DNA of 64,000 bases from Alg239-R122 sp041746135 (GCA_041746135.1 JBGTHQ010000003.1:124001-188000); one strand, 5' to 3'; counted from the first letter of the stretch, positions 25,335 to 35,779 are shown. Notes: generated from the letters alone by a model not told the origin. Program-made: numbers and translations.

Positions 25335-27602
25335 ATGCAGCTACTATCTAAGCTGATCCTTGTCACGACGGTGTTTCTGGGAAATATCGTTCCGGCGCAT
25401 GCAGAAGATTATTTTGTAGAATCCCAACAGGCCTATGCGGCAGCTGCCAAGAAAGTATCGGCGGGCGACGTGATCATTCTGGCGAATGGCGAATGGAGGG
25501 ATTTCGAAATCGTCCTCACCGGCAAAGGCGAGAAGGGCAAGCCCATCACGCTTACTTCCGAAGAAGCGGGTAAAGTCGTTATCACGGGCAAATCCAATTT
25601 ACGCATTGGCGGGCAATATATTCTGGTAACCGGCCTGGTTTTCAAAAACGGATATAGCCCGACCAGCGAAGTCATTTCCTTTCAACGCAGCAAAGAAGAT
25701 CTTGCGTCAAACAGCCGGGTGACACAAGTCGTTATCGATAATTTCAGCAAGCCCAACCGCTACGAAAGCGATTACTGGGTTGGCATGTATGGCAAGAATA
25801 ACCGCTTCGATCACAATTATCTCGTCGGCAAAAGCAATCAGGGCGTTACGGTCGCGGTCCGACTCGACACAGAGGAAAGTCAGAAAAACTATCATCGTAT
25901 CGACCATAATTATTTTGGCCCGCGTCCTGTCCTGGGTTCGAATGGCGGAGAAACGATCCGCGTGGGGACAAGCCAATATGCCGAGACCGATTCCTACACC
26001 ACCATAGACAATAATTATTTCGAACGGTGCGACGGGGAGATCGAGATTATCTCGATCAAATCCGGCCGCAATATTGTTCGCGAAAATGTCTTTCATGAAT
26101 CGCGTGGTGCACTGACTTTGCGCCACGGCGACAATAATCTGGTCGAGCGCAATATTTTCTTCGGGAAAGGCAAGGACCATACCGGCGGCGTTCGCGTGAT
26201 CAATCGCGGGCAGACGGTGCGTGCCAATTATATGGAAGGGTTGCGCGGCACCGGGTTCGCCAGCGCGCTGACAGTCATGAATGGTGTGCCCAATTCACCC
26301 GCCAACCGGTATGTACAGGTTTCGGACGCGTTGATTGAAAACAACACGGTGGTTGACACCGCGCTGATCGAACTGGCGGCAGGCAGCGATGCGGAGCGTT
26401 CGGCGACGCCGACCGACAGCCGCTTTGCGAATAACCTGATTGCGGCAGCGGGCGAAGACATCGTCATCAAGGCGCAGGACGATATCAGCGGCATCACGTT
26501 CGCAGGCAATATATTGGCATTTGGCCGAAGCGCGCAGCCGATTGCGGGTATCGAAATGCGTGCGATACCAATGAAGCGCGCCGAAAACGGTCTGCTTTAT
26601 CCCGAAGATAACGTTTTGACGGTCGGCGCGCCGCGCGACCTGAAGCCTGTTTCGCGCGATGCCGTCGGACCCAATTGGTATGCCAAGCCCGATAATGCCA
26701 GTCGTTTCGGCCGCGGAGAAAAGATAATTGTTCTGCCCGGAGAAGACACGTTGCCAGAGGCTTTTGCAACGGCCCGGTCAGGAGATACACTGATGCTCCA
26801 ACCCGGAGAGTACAGGGTGGATAGGACTATGGTTGTGGACAAGGCCGTGACAGTCGCAGCGGCGGGAAAAAGCGGCAAACCTGTCACAATCCGTTTTTCT
26901 CGGCCTGCATTGTTCGAAATTTTCGAAGGCGGCAATCTGCGTCTCGATGGCGTACAGATAAGCGGAGCAGATGCCCCCGATTCAGTCGGCAACGCGGTTA
27001 TCCGTACCAGCATTTATCCCATGCTCGCCAATTTCGAGATCGAACTGCACGATGTCCGCGTAAAAGACCTGAATATCAATAACAGTTTCAACGTGATTGC
27101 GCTCGGCAAGGGCAGTTTTGCTGACAAGATCGAAATCGTCGCCAGCGAATTCGTCAATATCTCCGGTTCCGTCATACAGGCAGTGGGCGAGAATGACGAC
27201 TATGGACGCTATAATGCGGAATATGTGAAGATCCATAATTCCTCATTCGCTGATATTGGCGAGGAAATCGTCGCGCTCTATCGCGGGGGCACTGATGAAA
27301 GTACATTCGGTCCGCATATGTGGCTAGGAGGCTCCCGCATTGCGAAGTCGGGTAAAAGCAAGAAAAACAAAACCGGTGCATCCTTTTTTCTGCACGGCGT
27401 CCAGGATACGCGCATTATACACAACGTATTTGCTGATTCCGCTCCGATCGTGATTCAGCATAGTGCAGGTGAACCTGCTACATGCGTCGCCCAAAACAGT
27501 TTTGCCGACACGCCTGAGATGAAATTGAAAGAGCTTGTCTATCAAGGCGCGTTTCGTCTTCAGGAAAATTGTATGTGGCCCGCAAAGGATGCGGCAACAT
27601 GA
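25335..27602 (+). CDS. alginate lyase, polysaccharide lyase family 6
   Basis: 755 residues with a signal peptide cut near residue 23 (PAHA|ED). PL6 enzymes fold as right-handed beta-helices and cut alginate by beta-elimination. The catalytic Brønsted base/acid pair of the family fits Lys242 in EIISIKSG and Arg263 in LTLRHG, in the N-terminal chondroitinase-B-like domain (about 25-400). A second parallel-beta domain follows (about 460-740, repeating asparagine-rich turns), as in two-domain PL6 members. The stop overlaps the PL17 start by 4 bases (ATGA), showing one operon. Confidence 0.92.
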   Translation: MQLLSKLILVTTVFLGNIVPAHAEDYFVESQQAYAAAAKKVSAGDVIILANGEWRDFEIVLTGKGEKGKPITLTSEEAGKVVITGKSNLRIGGQYILVTGLVFKNGYSPTSEVISFQRSKEDLASNSRVTQVVIDNFSKPNRYESDYWVGMYGKNNRFDHNYLVGKSNQGVTVAVRLDTEESQKNYHRIDHNYFGPRPVLGSNGGETIRVGTSQYAETDSYTTIDNNYFERCDGEIEIISIKSGRNIVRENVFHESRGALTLRHGDNNLVERNIFFGKGKDHTGGVRVINRGQTVRANYMEGLRGTGFASALTVMNGVPNSPANRYVQVSDALIENNTVVDTALIELAAGSDAERSATPTDSRFANNLIAAAGEDIVIKAQDDISGITFAGNILAFGRSAQPIAGIEMRAIPMKRAENGLLYPEDNVLTVGAPRDLKPVSRDAVGPNWYAKPDNASRFGRGEKIIVLPGEDTLPEAFATARSGDTLMLQPGEYRVDRTMVVDKAVTVAAAGKSGKPVTIRFSRPALFEIFEGGNLRLDGVQISGADAPDSVGNAVIRTSIYPMLANFEIELHDVRVKDLNINNSFNVIALGKGSFADKIEIVASEFVNISGSVIQAVGENDDYGRYNAEYVKIHNSSFADIGEEIVALYRGGTDESTFGPHMWLGGSRIAKSGKSKKNKTGASFFLHGVQDTRIIHNVFADSAPIVIQHSAGEPATCVAQNSFADTPEMKLKELVYQGAFRLQENCMWPAKDAAT

Positions 27603-29770
27603 AATTCCTGATACTTGCATGTGCAGGCATTGCGGCCGGGTTATCGGCAATTCCGGCAGCCGCCGCGCCCGCCATGCAGAGCGATACGGCCGAGCAGATA
27701 ATGCCTCCGCTCTACACAGCCGAAGTAATGCGCGCGCAGCGTTTCGTGGACGATATGATGCAGGCAGGAATACTTGTTCCCACGCCTAAGGATCCCGGTG
27801 GCGGCTACACCCACGAGCAGCATAAACGCAATTACAAGGCGATGTACGAGGCCGGGCAGCTTTATCGCCTGACGAAAGATGAAAAATACGCAGTCTATGT
27901 GCGCGACATGCTGCTGGCTTATGCCGATCTTTATCCCAAACTTGGCCCGCACCCGGCGCGCAACAAACAGCAATATGGCAAACTGTTTTGGCAGAACCTG
28001 AACGATTCCGTCTGGCTCGTATACGCGATCCAGGGTTATGAGCAGATACGAGGTACGCTCTCTTACGAGGACCGTGCGCGCATCGATAATAATGTATTTC
28101 GTGCGGCGGCCACATTCCTTTTAGAAGAGTCGAGCGAAACCTTCAACCGTATTCATAACCATGCCACCTGGGCCACAGCGGGTGTCGGCATAACCGGTTT
28201 CGTATTGGGTGATCAGGATCTTGTGGAACGCGCTTTGCTGGGATCGGCGAAAGAGGGCAAAAGCGGTTTTCTGCGCCAGACCGACCTGCTTTTCTCGCCC
28301 GACGGCTATTATGCCGAAGGCCCGTATTACCAGCGCTATGCATTGCTGCCATTCGTTGTGTTCGCGCGCAAAATCGATGAATATACACCCGAACGAAAGA
28401 TATTCGAACGCCGGGACGGCATCTTGCTGAAAGCGATACGAACTACAATCCAGCTTACTTATGACGGCTATTTCTTTCCGTTCAACGACGCGATCAAGGA
28501 CAAGAGCCTGAATACGGATGAGCTGTATCAGGGCGTGGCCATTGCCTATGCCAAGACCGCTGATCCCGGCTTCCTTTCGGTTGCAAACCGCCAGGGCCGA
28601 ACTATCCTGACCGATGATGGGCTGCGAGTTGCGCGCGACCTGAATGCTGGCAAGGCCCAGCCGTTCGATTTCACTTCGACGCTGCTTCGCGATGGACCTG
28701 ACGGGGACATGGGCGCTGTTGCGATCATGCGCAAAGGCGACAGCCAGTCCGGTCAGGCCGTGATCGCTAAGAACAGTTCGCAAGGCATGGGCCATGGCCA
28801 TTTCGATAAACTGAGTTGGCAATATTATGACAATGGCCAGGAAATCGTAACCGATTATGGTGCGGCGCGTTTCCTCAATATCGTCGCTAAAGAGGGCGGC
28901 CAGTATCTGCCCGAAAACGAAAGCTGGGCCAAGCAGAGTATTGCGCATAACACGCTCGTGGTGGACGGGAAAAGCCATTTTGACGGTGATGCGGATATCG
29001 CCGACAGATATGCGCCCAAGCAACTCTATTTTGATGCCGGTAAAAATCTGCAAGTGAGCAGCGCGCGAATAGATACTGCATATCCCGGCGTCGGCATGAC
29101 GCGCACCTTAGCGATGATGGACGTGCCCGGTCTGGAGCATCCGGTCATAGCCGATATCCTGCGGGTCTCTTCCGCAGCGATGCACCAGTATGATTTTCCG
29201 TTACATTATCAGGGTCATATTATGCGCGCGCCTGGTTCGCTGAAGCAATTTGTGGACCAGCGACCCGTGCTGGGAGACGCCAGCGGATATCAGCATATCT
29301 GGGTCGATGCGCGCGGCGTTGTTGGCAATCGCCAAGCACTGCTGACCTGGATATTGGGCAACCGTTTTTACACATGGCGTTGGGTGCCGCAACAGGGGGC
29401 CGAGCTGATTCTCGCCGAAAGCGGCGCCAATGATCCATTGTTCAACCTGCGCCGCGAACCGATGGTGATCCAGAGGGTAAAAGCTTCTGGCGATACGGTC
29501 TTTGCCGGGATACTAGAAACCCATGGCCGCTACGATGGTGCGGCCGAACAGACGGTGGAAAGCGACAGCCAGATTCATTCGCTGTACCGCGCAAGCGAAG
29601 GCGGCAAGGACTTGCTCGTCATCACCACAGTTTCCGGTGCAAGCACCGCTTTGGCCATTTCTTACGACAACGACCCGAATCAAAAGCATAGTATCCAATT
29701 TGATGGACAGACTTACGCATGGACCGGTTTCGCTGCCCGCATCGATATGGGCAAGAGGAGCAGGAACTAA
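27599..29770 (+). CDS. oligoalginate lyase, polysaccharide lyase family 17
   Basis: 723 residues from the ATG at 27599, with a signal peptide (about residues 1-22, AIPAAAA). PL17 enzymes release unsaturated monouronate exolytically. An N-terminal alpha/alpha toroid (about 40-350) has the Asn187-His188 pair in NRIHNHATW and a tyrosine near 244 in GPYYQRY that fit the Alg17c active site. The C-terminal heparinase II/III-like beta-sheet domain has HGHFDKLSWQYYDNG and SIAHNTLVVDGK. Its stop overlaps the next start (TAATG), so the genes are coupled. Confidence 0.93.
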   Translation: MKFLILACAGIAAGLSAIPAAAAPAMQSDTAEQIMPPLYTAEVMRAQRFVDDMMQAGILVPTPKDPGGGYTHEQHKRNYKAMYEAGQLYRLTKDEKYAVYVRDMLLAYADLYPKLGPHPARNKQQYGKLFWQNLNDSVWLVYAIQGYEQIRGTLSYEDRARIDNNVFRAAATFLLEESSETFNRIHNHATWATAGVGITGFVLGDQDLVERALLGSAKEGKSGFLRQTDLLFSPDGYYAEGPYYQRYALLPFVVFARKIDEYTPERKIFERRDGILLKAIRTTIQLTYDGYFFPFNDAIKDKSLNTDELYQGVAIAYAKTADPGFLSVANRQGRTILTDDGLRVARDLNAGKAQPFDFTSTLLRDGPDGDMGAVAIMRKGDSQSGQAVIAKNSSQGMGHGHFDKLSWQYYDNGQEIVTDYGAARFLNIVAKEGGQYLPENESWAKQSIAHNTLVVDGKSHFDGDADIADRYAPKQLYFDAGKNLQVSSARIDTAYPGVGMTRTLAMMDVPGLEHPVIADILRVSSAAMHQYDFPLHYQGHIMRAPGSLKQFVDQRPVLGDASGYQHIWVDARGVVGNRQALLTWILGNRFYTWRWVPQQGAELILAESGANDPLFNLRREPMVIQRVKASGDTVFAGILETHGRYDGAAEQTVESDSQIHSLYRASEGGKDLLVITTVSGASTALAISYDNDPNQKHSIQFDGQTYAWTGFAARIDMGKRSRN

Positions 29771-30070
29771 TGACCCATATTATAAAGAGGCAAAGCGCAG
29801 TTTTTATCAAATCGTCCGCCGCCGAAATCGAAAATATGGTTGGGGCGCCCCGGTGCATAGCTACGCGCACAGCCATAAGCAGGGCCAGTCGGGCCATGTC
29901 GAATCCGGCATTTTCCGCGTGGAAAATGACGGTGCGCAGAAAGTGCGGCGCGCGGTGACGGCTTCTACATCGGGCCGCATGTCAAACAGGCTGCGGTATT
30001 TCGGGAGGATGGGGTCCTGATCGATATTTTCAGTCCCGTCCGTGAGGATTTAGTCGGAGAGGAAGCGTGA
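29770..30070 (+). pseudogene. kdgF: degraded kdgF (cupin, unsaturated uronate ring opening)
   Basis: Translating all three frames gives three successive pieces of KdgF: the N-terminus IKRQSAVFIKSSAAEIENM in the frame of the ATG at 29770, a central cupin piece HSYAHSHKQ followed by HVESGIFRVENDG in the next frame (to about 29955), and the C-terminus GDGFYIGPHVKQ then VLIDIFSPVRED in the third, stopping at 30070. Compared with ordinary KdgF of about 110 residues, roughly 25 residues between ENM and the histidine motif are missing. KdgF converts unsaturated monouronates to linear 4-deoxy-L-erythro-5-hexoseulose uronate, which also forms spontaneously. The operon position is canonical. Confidence 0.85.
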
Positions 30071-31347
30071 TATTCAATAAAGGCGGGCTCCGCTGGGTTA
30101 GCGTCTCACTGGTCGCGCTGGCCACGGTCATCAACTATATCGACCGCGGCGCGCTCGGCTTTCTCTGGCCGGAAATTTCGGAAGATCTCGGCCTCTCGAA
30201 GCTTGATTATGCGATCATCCTGAACGTCTTCACTTTTGCCTATGCCTTTGGCCAGACGCTGTTCGGGAAAATATTCGACTGGATTGGTACACGGCTAGGT
30301 TTCGTCCTTTCCATTGTGGTCTGGTCGGCCGCGACAATGCTACATGCAGCGGCCACTGGTCTTACGAGCTTCGCTGTATTTCGCGGATTGCTGGGTCTGG
30401 CCGAGGCAGGCAACTGGCCCGGCGCTACTAAAGCTAATGCCGAATGGTTCCCTATCAACGAACGTGCGCTTGCGCAGGGTATATTCAATTCCGGTGCCGC
30501 CATTGGCGGGATTATTTCGCCGCTCATTATTGGCCTTTTGTTCGTCTTCCTGGAAAGCTGGCAGGCCACCTTTATTGCGGTAGGCGCACTGGGTTTTCTA
30601 TGGCTCGTACCTTGGCTGATCATCTATAAATCCGAACCCGAAACCCATCCTTGGATTTCACCCGAAGAGCGCCAATATATCCTGACGGGTCAGAGGAACG
30701 CCGAAACGAACGAAGTCGCGACCTACGCGCCAACCTCGGGCGAGATTCTGTCGCGTAAGGAGAGCTGGGGCGTCATATTGGCATCGTTTTTCATCGATCC
30801 GATCTGGTGGCTTTTCGTAGGCTGGCTTCCGCTCTATCTTTTCGAAACCTATGGTTTCGGGGTCGAGGAAATCGCCGTCTATGCATGGGTGCCCTATGTT
30901 GGCGCAATGTTCGGCGCCTGGTTTGGGGGGCTTCTCGCGCGGCACTTCATCAAATCGGGCTGGACCGTCAACAAGACTCGCAAAATCGTCATCAGCCTGG
31001 GCGGTGCCATCATGCTTGTTTCGCTCTTGCTTACTATAAATGCAGCGACGCCGCTAATGGCGGTTCTGTTAATGGCGGCTATCCTGTTCGGGTTCCAGAC
31101 GGCGGTCGGCAATATCCAGACTTTGCCAAGTGATTTCTATAGCGGGAAATCGGTGGCCTCGCTTGCCGGATTTGCAGGGACAGCGGCCAAACTGGCCGTG
31201 GTGGGACTGAACTTTCTGATCCCGGTCATCACGGTGAACAGCTATGCACCTGCATTCGCCGTGGGCGCAGCTCTGGCGATCCTTACCGTGCTGTCGGTAT
31301 GGGTTTTCTGCACCGAGATCAAACCACTCAAACCGAAATCTGCCTGA
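30067..31347 (+). CDS. MFS transporter of the hexuronate (ExuT-like) type
   Basis: 426 residues, 12 hydrophobic segments, GTG start with GGAGAGGAA just upstream and overlapping the kdgF stop (GTGA). The N-terminal LATVINYIDRGALGFLWPEI and the FDWIGTRLGF loop are typical of the anion:cation symporter branch that takes up hexuronates. In this operon the likely cargo is the unsaturated monouronate or DEH made by the lyases, moving across the inner membrane. The assignment to the family is firm; the substrate is inferred from context. Confidence 0.9.
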   Translation: MIFNKGGLRWVSVSLVALATVINYIDRGALGFLWPEISEDLGLSKLDYAIILNVFTFAYAFGQTLFGKIFDWIGTRLGFVLSIVVWSAATMLHAAATGLTSFAVFRGLLGLAEAGNWPGATKANAEWFPINERALAQGIFNSGAAIGGIISPLIIGLLFVFLESWQATFIAVGALGFLWLVPWLIIYKSEPETHPWISPEERQYILTGQRNAETNEVATYAPTSGEILSRKESWGVILASFFIDPIWWLFVGWLPLYLFETYGFGVEEIAVYAWVPYVGAMFGAWFGGLLARHFIKSGWTVNKTRKIVISLGGAIMLVSLLLTINAATPLMAVLLMAAILFGFQTAVGNIQTLPSDFYSGKSVASLAGFAGTAAKLAVVGLNFLIPVITVNSYAPAFAVGAALAILTVLSVWVFCTEIKPLKPKSA

Positions 31348-31389
31348 CTCAACTCAGTTTACACATTTCAAAAAGAACAGGGAAAAATC

Positions 31390-32145
31390 ATGACGAAATT
31401 TACGGGCAAAACTGCGATCGTAACGGGCGGCAGCCGCGACATCGGCCGCGCTATATGCGTCAAACTTGCACGCGAAGGCGCGAATATTGTGGTCAATTAC
31501 TGCAATAATGAAAGCCATGCAAACAACACGCTTGCGGAAATCGACAAGACTGGCGGAAAAGCGATTATCGTGCAGGCGGACGTTACCAAACAGGCCGATG
31601 TGACTAAGCTGGTCGATGCGTCAATAAAGGCATTTGGCGACAGCGTCGCTATATTGGTCAACGTGACCGGCGGGATGGTGGAACGTAAAACGCTGGACGA
31701 GATGGATGAGGAATTCTTCAACCATGTGATGCAGCTGAATGCGACATCGACCTTTCTCGTCACCAAAGCAGTGGTACCGCTGATGCCAAAGGGCAGCACG
31801 ATCGTGAATCTTGCCTCTCAAGCCGGCCGCGACGGTGGGGGGCCGGGCGCGTCGGCTTACGCGACCGCAAAGGGCGCAGTGATGACCTTTACGCGCGGAA
31901 TGGCAAAGGAACTGGGCCCCAAGGGGATCCGTGTCAATTCGCTTTGCCCGGGTATGATCGCGACCACATTCCATGACATCTTTACCAAAGACGCTGTGCG
32001 CGAGAATGTTGCCAATTCCACACCGCTGCGCCGTCAAGGTGACGCCAAGGAAATCGCCGATGCTGTTTCGTATCTGGCATCAGATGAGTCCTCTTTCATC
32101 ACTGGCGCAAATATCGACATTAATGGCGGGTTTTTCTTCTCGTAG
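31390..32145 (+). CDS. SDR oxidoreductase, likely DEH reductase of the alginate pathway
   Basis: 251 residues, a classical short-chain dehydrogenase. The cofactor loop is TGGSRDIGRAI near residue 12, and the catalytic Ser-Tyr-Lys is seen as LASQAGRD and SAYATAKGA. The stretch GGSRDIG followed by VNYCNN is like the A1-R/FlRed-type reductases that turn DEH into 2-keto-3-deoxygluconate. With lyases and a hexuronate carrier in the same operon this is the most likely role. No KDG kinase or aldolase is in the window. A generic FabG-type reductase cannot be excluded by sequence alone. Confidence 0.85.
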   Translation: MTKFTGKTAIVTGGSRDIGRAICVKLAREGANIVVNYCNNESHANNTLAEIDKTGGKAIIVQADVTKQADVTKLVDASIKAFGDSVAILVNVTGGMVERKTLDEMDEEFFNHVMQLNATSTFLVTKAVVPLMPKGSTIVNLASQAGRDGGGPGASAYATAKGAVMTFTRGMAKELGPKGIRVNSLCPGMIATTFHDIFTKDAVRENVANSTPLRRQGDAKEIADAVSYLASDESSFITGANIDINGGFFFS

Positions 32146-32680
32146 GCTTTTACCGATGACCAGGCATATATTTGGCGAGACGATGCTGGAATATCATAGC
32201 GAGGGCGCTTTTTGAGCGGTGGAATAGTTCTTAGCCGCTGTTCCACAACTCACGTGACAGCATTGCAAGATCACTTAGATATTGGGAATAATTAGGAGAG
32301 CAAGACAGCAAATTCGTCCTGATATTCTTTTAAGAAAGCTCATGTCTTTCGCACGCAGTTTCGCTGATCGATTTGGCTACCGCCAGTTCCGGTCGCGTTC
32401 TCGTAGTATATAATACCGTAATATCAATTAGGTAGTGAATATTCCCAGGTTCAAAACAGACGGTCTAAACTTGCTGATTTTTCTGGTATGGTTTATTGGT
32501 ATTACAAAAGTAAAAGTTAGGTATACATAACAGATTGACAAAATCTATAGACCGGTTCATCTTCAATTATTATCGCTGTTGACGAAAGTGTTTGCTTATG
32601 TAATCGACATAGAGCATATGATACCGGTGTCATAATTATAAGTCGTCATTGAAGCGACAGGCAAAATGGGAGAAGATGTG
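32146..32680. other. 535-bp intergenic region before the second TonB receptor
   Basis: No coding frame is supported. TGGTATTACAA at 32497-32507 matches the FadR-subfamily consensus TNGTNNNACNA exactly and may be an operator for the local GntR protein. The region is AT-rich with several possible -10 elements near 32520-32640. Confidence 0.5.
32497..32507 (+). promoter_or_regulatory. candidate FadR-type operator upstream of the alginate TonB receptor
   Basis: TGGTATTACAA fits TNGTNNNACNA at every fixed position. It lies 174 bp upstream of the receptor ATG. A single short match can occur by chance; support comes from the related CCAATTGG sites before the PL6 gene. Confidence 0.4.
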
Positions 32681-35600
32681 ATGAAACCGATGGGTACAGT
32701 TGCGCAAAGTGCACAAACGCATAAAGCCGAATCAAAACGTTTTTTAACGGCACTTTTGACATGCACAGCCATGACGATGGTGGCCCCCCCGGCTTGGGCG
32801 CAAGACAGCGAAGAGCCTGAGGCAAATACAGTCAGCGAAGAAGCCCAGACAGACGAAAATGTAATCATCGTTACCGGTATTCGCAGTTCGCTCCAAAGTG
32901 CACTCACCGAAAAACGTGAGTCCAACAACATAGTCGAAGTCATTCAGGCCGAGGATATCGGCAAATTGCCTGATCAAAACCTCGCCGAAGTACTCGAAAA
33001 TGTCACGGGCGTTCAGATTACCCGGCAAGCCGGTGTAGGCAATGCGGTGCAAATTCGCGGGACCGATGCCAACCGGACTGAAATCAACGGAGTTTCCACA
33101 GTGGGTTCGGGCGCTGGTCGGTCGGGCATCAGTTTTGAAGATTTGCCCGCTGCGCTGATTTCCTCTGTGGAAGTGATTAAAGTTCCCCAGGCTAAAACAA
33201 TTGAAGGCTCTGTGGGCGGCACAATCAATCTGCGCACGATTCGTCCGCTTGAACTGACAGAGCCTCTGATCGCGGCGCGTGTGCAGATGGAAAACAGCGA
33301 TCTGGCGAAATCAACCTTGCCACGAATTTCGACCACTATCGGCAATGCTTGGGACACGGGCATCGGAGAAATCGGCATTGTACTGAGCGGCAGTTACGCC
33401 CGTCAGGATGTGGCGCAGTTTGCGCCGCGCGCTGACCGCGATAACCTCCGCCTTGCGTCCAGCGCTCCAAACCGTCCTGGGAGCAACGCGAATCAGGCAT
33501 TTGATTATTTGCAAATCCAGTTCCTGAACCAGGAAACGAACAATTTTGAATATGAAACCTATAACGGCACTGCCGCACTGGAATGGAAGCCGACCGACAA
33601 TCTGAAATTCTATTTCGATGCAACGCTGAATAATCAGCAGCGTTCGCAAGATAGTAACAGGGTGCAATTGTCGGGCACGTCAAACGCAGTCGATACTGCC
33701 TTTCATACCGATTTTGAAACCATCAATTTGGGAAAACTCAATGGACCGAACGGCCCTATCGATCTCGGCAGTGTGCAATCCACGGTTGCGGGCACTATCG
33801 GCGTCAGTGGACTGAGCGGACAGACACTCGACCCCAATCTTCGTACGTCAAGCGATACCGGATCGCGTGTTACAAAAAGCCGGGTGTTCGATTTAGGCGG
33901 TGAATGGGAAGGTGAAAAGTTGAGTGTCCGTGCAGAAGTGGCCCTATCGACTTCCAAAACGACGAATCCCAACTTTTCTACCACACTGGATTTTATCAAT
34001 CCCAATTCACCTCAGCCGATATTCGGAAGGGGCACTCTGGACAATGGCACGCCGCTGCAATTCGATCTTCGCAATGGCACACTGCAGTTCGGCATCGATC
34101 AGGCAAGCCCCTTTGCACCGAGCACCGCCGATTTGCTCAATCCCGCAAATTACCAGCTAAACCAGGTGGCCCAGGGAGCAAACAGTGCCGATAACGAGGA
34201 AAAGGCGGCTCGAATAGATTTTACTTATGATACAATAGATCTTAACCCGTTCGTCACGTCCGTTGATTTTGGGTATCGCTGGAATGAGACCACTGCGATC
34301 AATAATGTTTTTTCCAATAATATCAGTTTGACCAACAACACTACCAACGTGAACAACAATCGCTTCAACCGTCCGGAGGGCAATTTGTTTTCCGATATCC
34401 TGGTTGCCGCCCCGAGTAATTTCAACGCGGCCGACGGGCGGACCTTATTTTTTCCTGACTTTCTGATCATTGACGGCGGCTTGGCATTCCGGGACCCGGC
34501 GGCGGTTCTTGCTGCGCTCAATGCCGCGATTACCGCAAGCAATGCAGCGAACCCGCAGTTTCCCGCTGTGCCGCTGTTGGCAGGGCCGACCGAATCGGCT
34601 TCTGGATTTTTCAGCGTCAAGGAGAAAACGCACGCTGCCTATTTCCAGATGAATATGGAAGGCGATATTTTCGGCATGAATGCGCGCGGCAATATTGGCT
34701 TGCGCTGGTTGAACACAAAGCTTGCCTCGACCGGTAACAATGTCGTCAACGGCGTTTCCACCGGAACGTCCACCCAGACAAGCAAGTATAATTTCTTGCT
34801 GCCGCGCGTCAGCATGGTGTTGGAGCCAGCCCGGGATGTGCTTTTGCGTTTTGGCTTGGCACGCGATATTCGCCGTCCGAACTTTGACGCCCTTTCGACG
34901 TCACGTTCGTTTTCGACCTCCGCAGAAGCCATCGTGGAAGGCGGCAACCCGAATCTGGTTCCGGAAGCGGTGTGGTCTTTCGATGCTTCGGGTGAATATT
35001 ATTTCGCGCCAGCAAGTCTGGTTAGCGTTGGTATCTTTCACAAGATCCGCGAAAATCTGTTCTCGCCAATAGTCGACTTTCCCATCCCGATCGGTTTCGT
35101 GAACGGCAACCCCCAATATTCGATCGATCCCGCCTGTCCGGGCGGCGGCGTTTTCAATCCGCTTGCCAACCGGAACATCAACAGCCAAACCCCAGGCAAC
35201 GGCATCTGCGCGCCTTTAGGCTCGACATTCAATGTCCCGGGAACGACAACGCAAACGGGTATCGAGATCGCATTCCAGCATAACCTGTCAGCCTATGAAA
35301 GCACCCTCGGCTTTGCGTCCGGCTTTGGCTTTATCGGCAACTTTACCTACCAAAAGGCCGGCGGGTCAGCGGAGACATTTTATACCGGCCTGACCACAAG
35401 AAACATTGATACGGGTTTAGGCTTCCCTGCGGGGTCGCTGCAAAGCAAGGTTACGCTGACTAATCTTTCGAAATTCTCTTATAATACAACGCTGTTTTAC
35501 GATAAGTACGGATTGAATGCCCGGCTTCGTTATACATGGCGTTCAAGCTATATAACCGACGACCAGTTCCGCTGGAATTTACCGGTAGTTGCCCATGCCA

Positions 35601-35779
35601 GAGGACAGCTTAACGCGAGCATCAACTACGATATTACCGAAAATATTAATGTGGGGGTTGAAGGGATCAACCTTCTTCGCGCTGATCAGAAGTTATTCTG
35701 CGTCAATGACAATGCTGTGCTGTGTTTCCAAGGCCTCACGGATCGCAGGATTATCGCAGGAGTGAGCGTGAAGTTCTAG
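32681..35779 (+). CDS. TonB-dependent receptor, carbohydrate-type, of the alginate locus
   Basis: 1032 residues from the ATG at 32681, chosen because GGGAGAAG lies five bases upstream; an ATG at 32666 overlaps that site. A signal peptide ends near PAWAQ. The TonB box VIIVTGIRSSLQSAL and the plug segment EDIGKLPDQNLAEVLEN are typical of receptors found in polysaccharide utilisation loci of sphingomonads and caulobacters. The barrel ends RRIIAGVSVKF. It probably imports alginate oligosaccharides to the periplasm, an inference from position after the lyase operon. Confidence 0.92.
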   Translation: MKPMGTVAQSAQTHKAESKRFLTALLTCTAMTMVAPPAWAQDSEEPEANTVSEEAQTDENVIIVTGIRSSLQSALTEKRESNNIVEVIQAEDIGKLPDQNLAEVLENVTGVQITRQAGVGNAVQIRGTDANRTEINGVSTVGSGAGRSGISFEDLPAALISSVEVIKVPQAKTIEGSVGGTINLRTIRPLELTEPLIAARVQMENSDLAKSTLPRISTTIGNAWDTGIGEIGIVLSGSYARQDVAQFAPRADRDNLRLASSAPNRPGSNANQAFDYLQIQFLNQETNNFEYETYNGTAALEWKPTDNLKFYFDATLNNQQRSQDSNRVQLSGTSNAVDTAFHTDFETINLGKLNGPNGPIDLGSVQSTVAGTIGVSGLSGQTLDPNLRTSSDTGSRVTKSRVFDLGGEWEGEKLSVRAEVALSTSKTTNPNFSTTLDFINPNSPQPIFGRGTLDNGTPLQFDLRNGTLQFGIDQASPFAPSTADLLNPANYQLNQVAQGANSADNEEKAARIDFTYDTIDLNPFVTSVDFGYRWNETTAINNVFSNNISLTNNTTNVNNNRFNRPEGNLFSDILVAAPSNFNAADGRTLFFPDFLIIDGGLAFRDPAAVLAALNAAITASNAANPQFPAVPLLAGPTESASGFFSVKEKTHAAYFQMNMEGDIFGMNARGNIGLRWLNTKLASTGNNVVNGVSTGTSTQTSKYNFLLPRVSMVLEPARDVLLRFGLARDIRRPNFDALSTSRSFSTSAEAIVEGGNPNLVPEAVWSFDASGEYYFAPASLVSVGIFHKIRENLFSPIVDFPIPIGFVNGNPQYSIDPACPGGGVFNPLANRNINSQTPGNGICAPLGSTFNVPGTTTQTGIEIAFQHNLSAYESTLGFASGFGFIGNFTYQKAGGSAETFYTGLTTRNIDTGLGFPAGSLQSKVTLTNLSKFSYNTTLFYDKYGLNARLRYTWRSSYITDDQFRWNLPVVAHARGQLNASINYDITENINVGVEGINLLRADQKLFCVNDNAVLCFQGLTDRRIIAGVSVKF

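Noticed and set aside
26671..26681. CCAATTGGTAT inside the PL6 coding sequence
   Set aside because: Same core as the candidate operators but within a conserved coding region; likely chance, though an internal operator cannot be ruled out.
28121..29053. 310-codon minus-strand frame inside the PL17 gene
   Set aside because: Antisense shadow of a strongly supported lyase; no recognisable protein.
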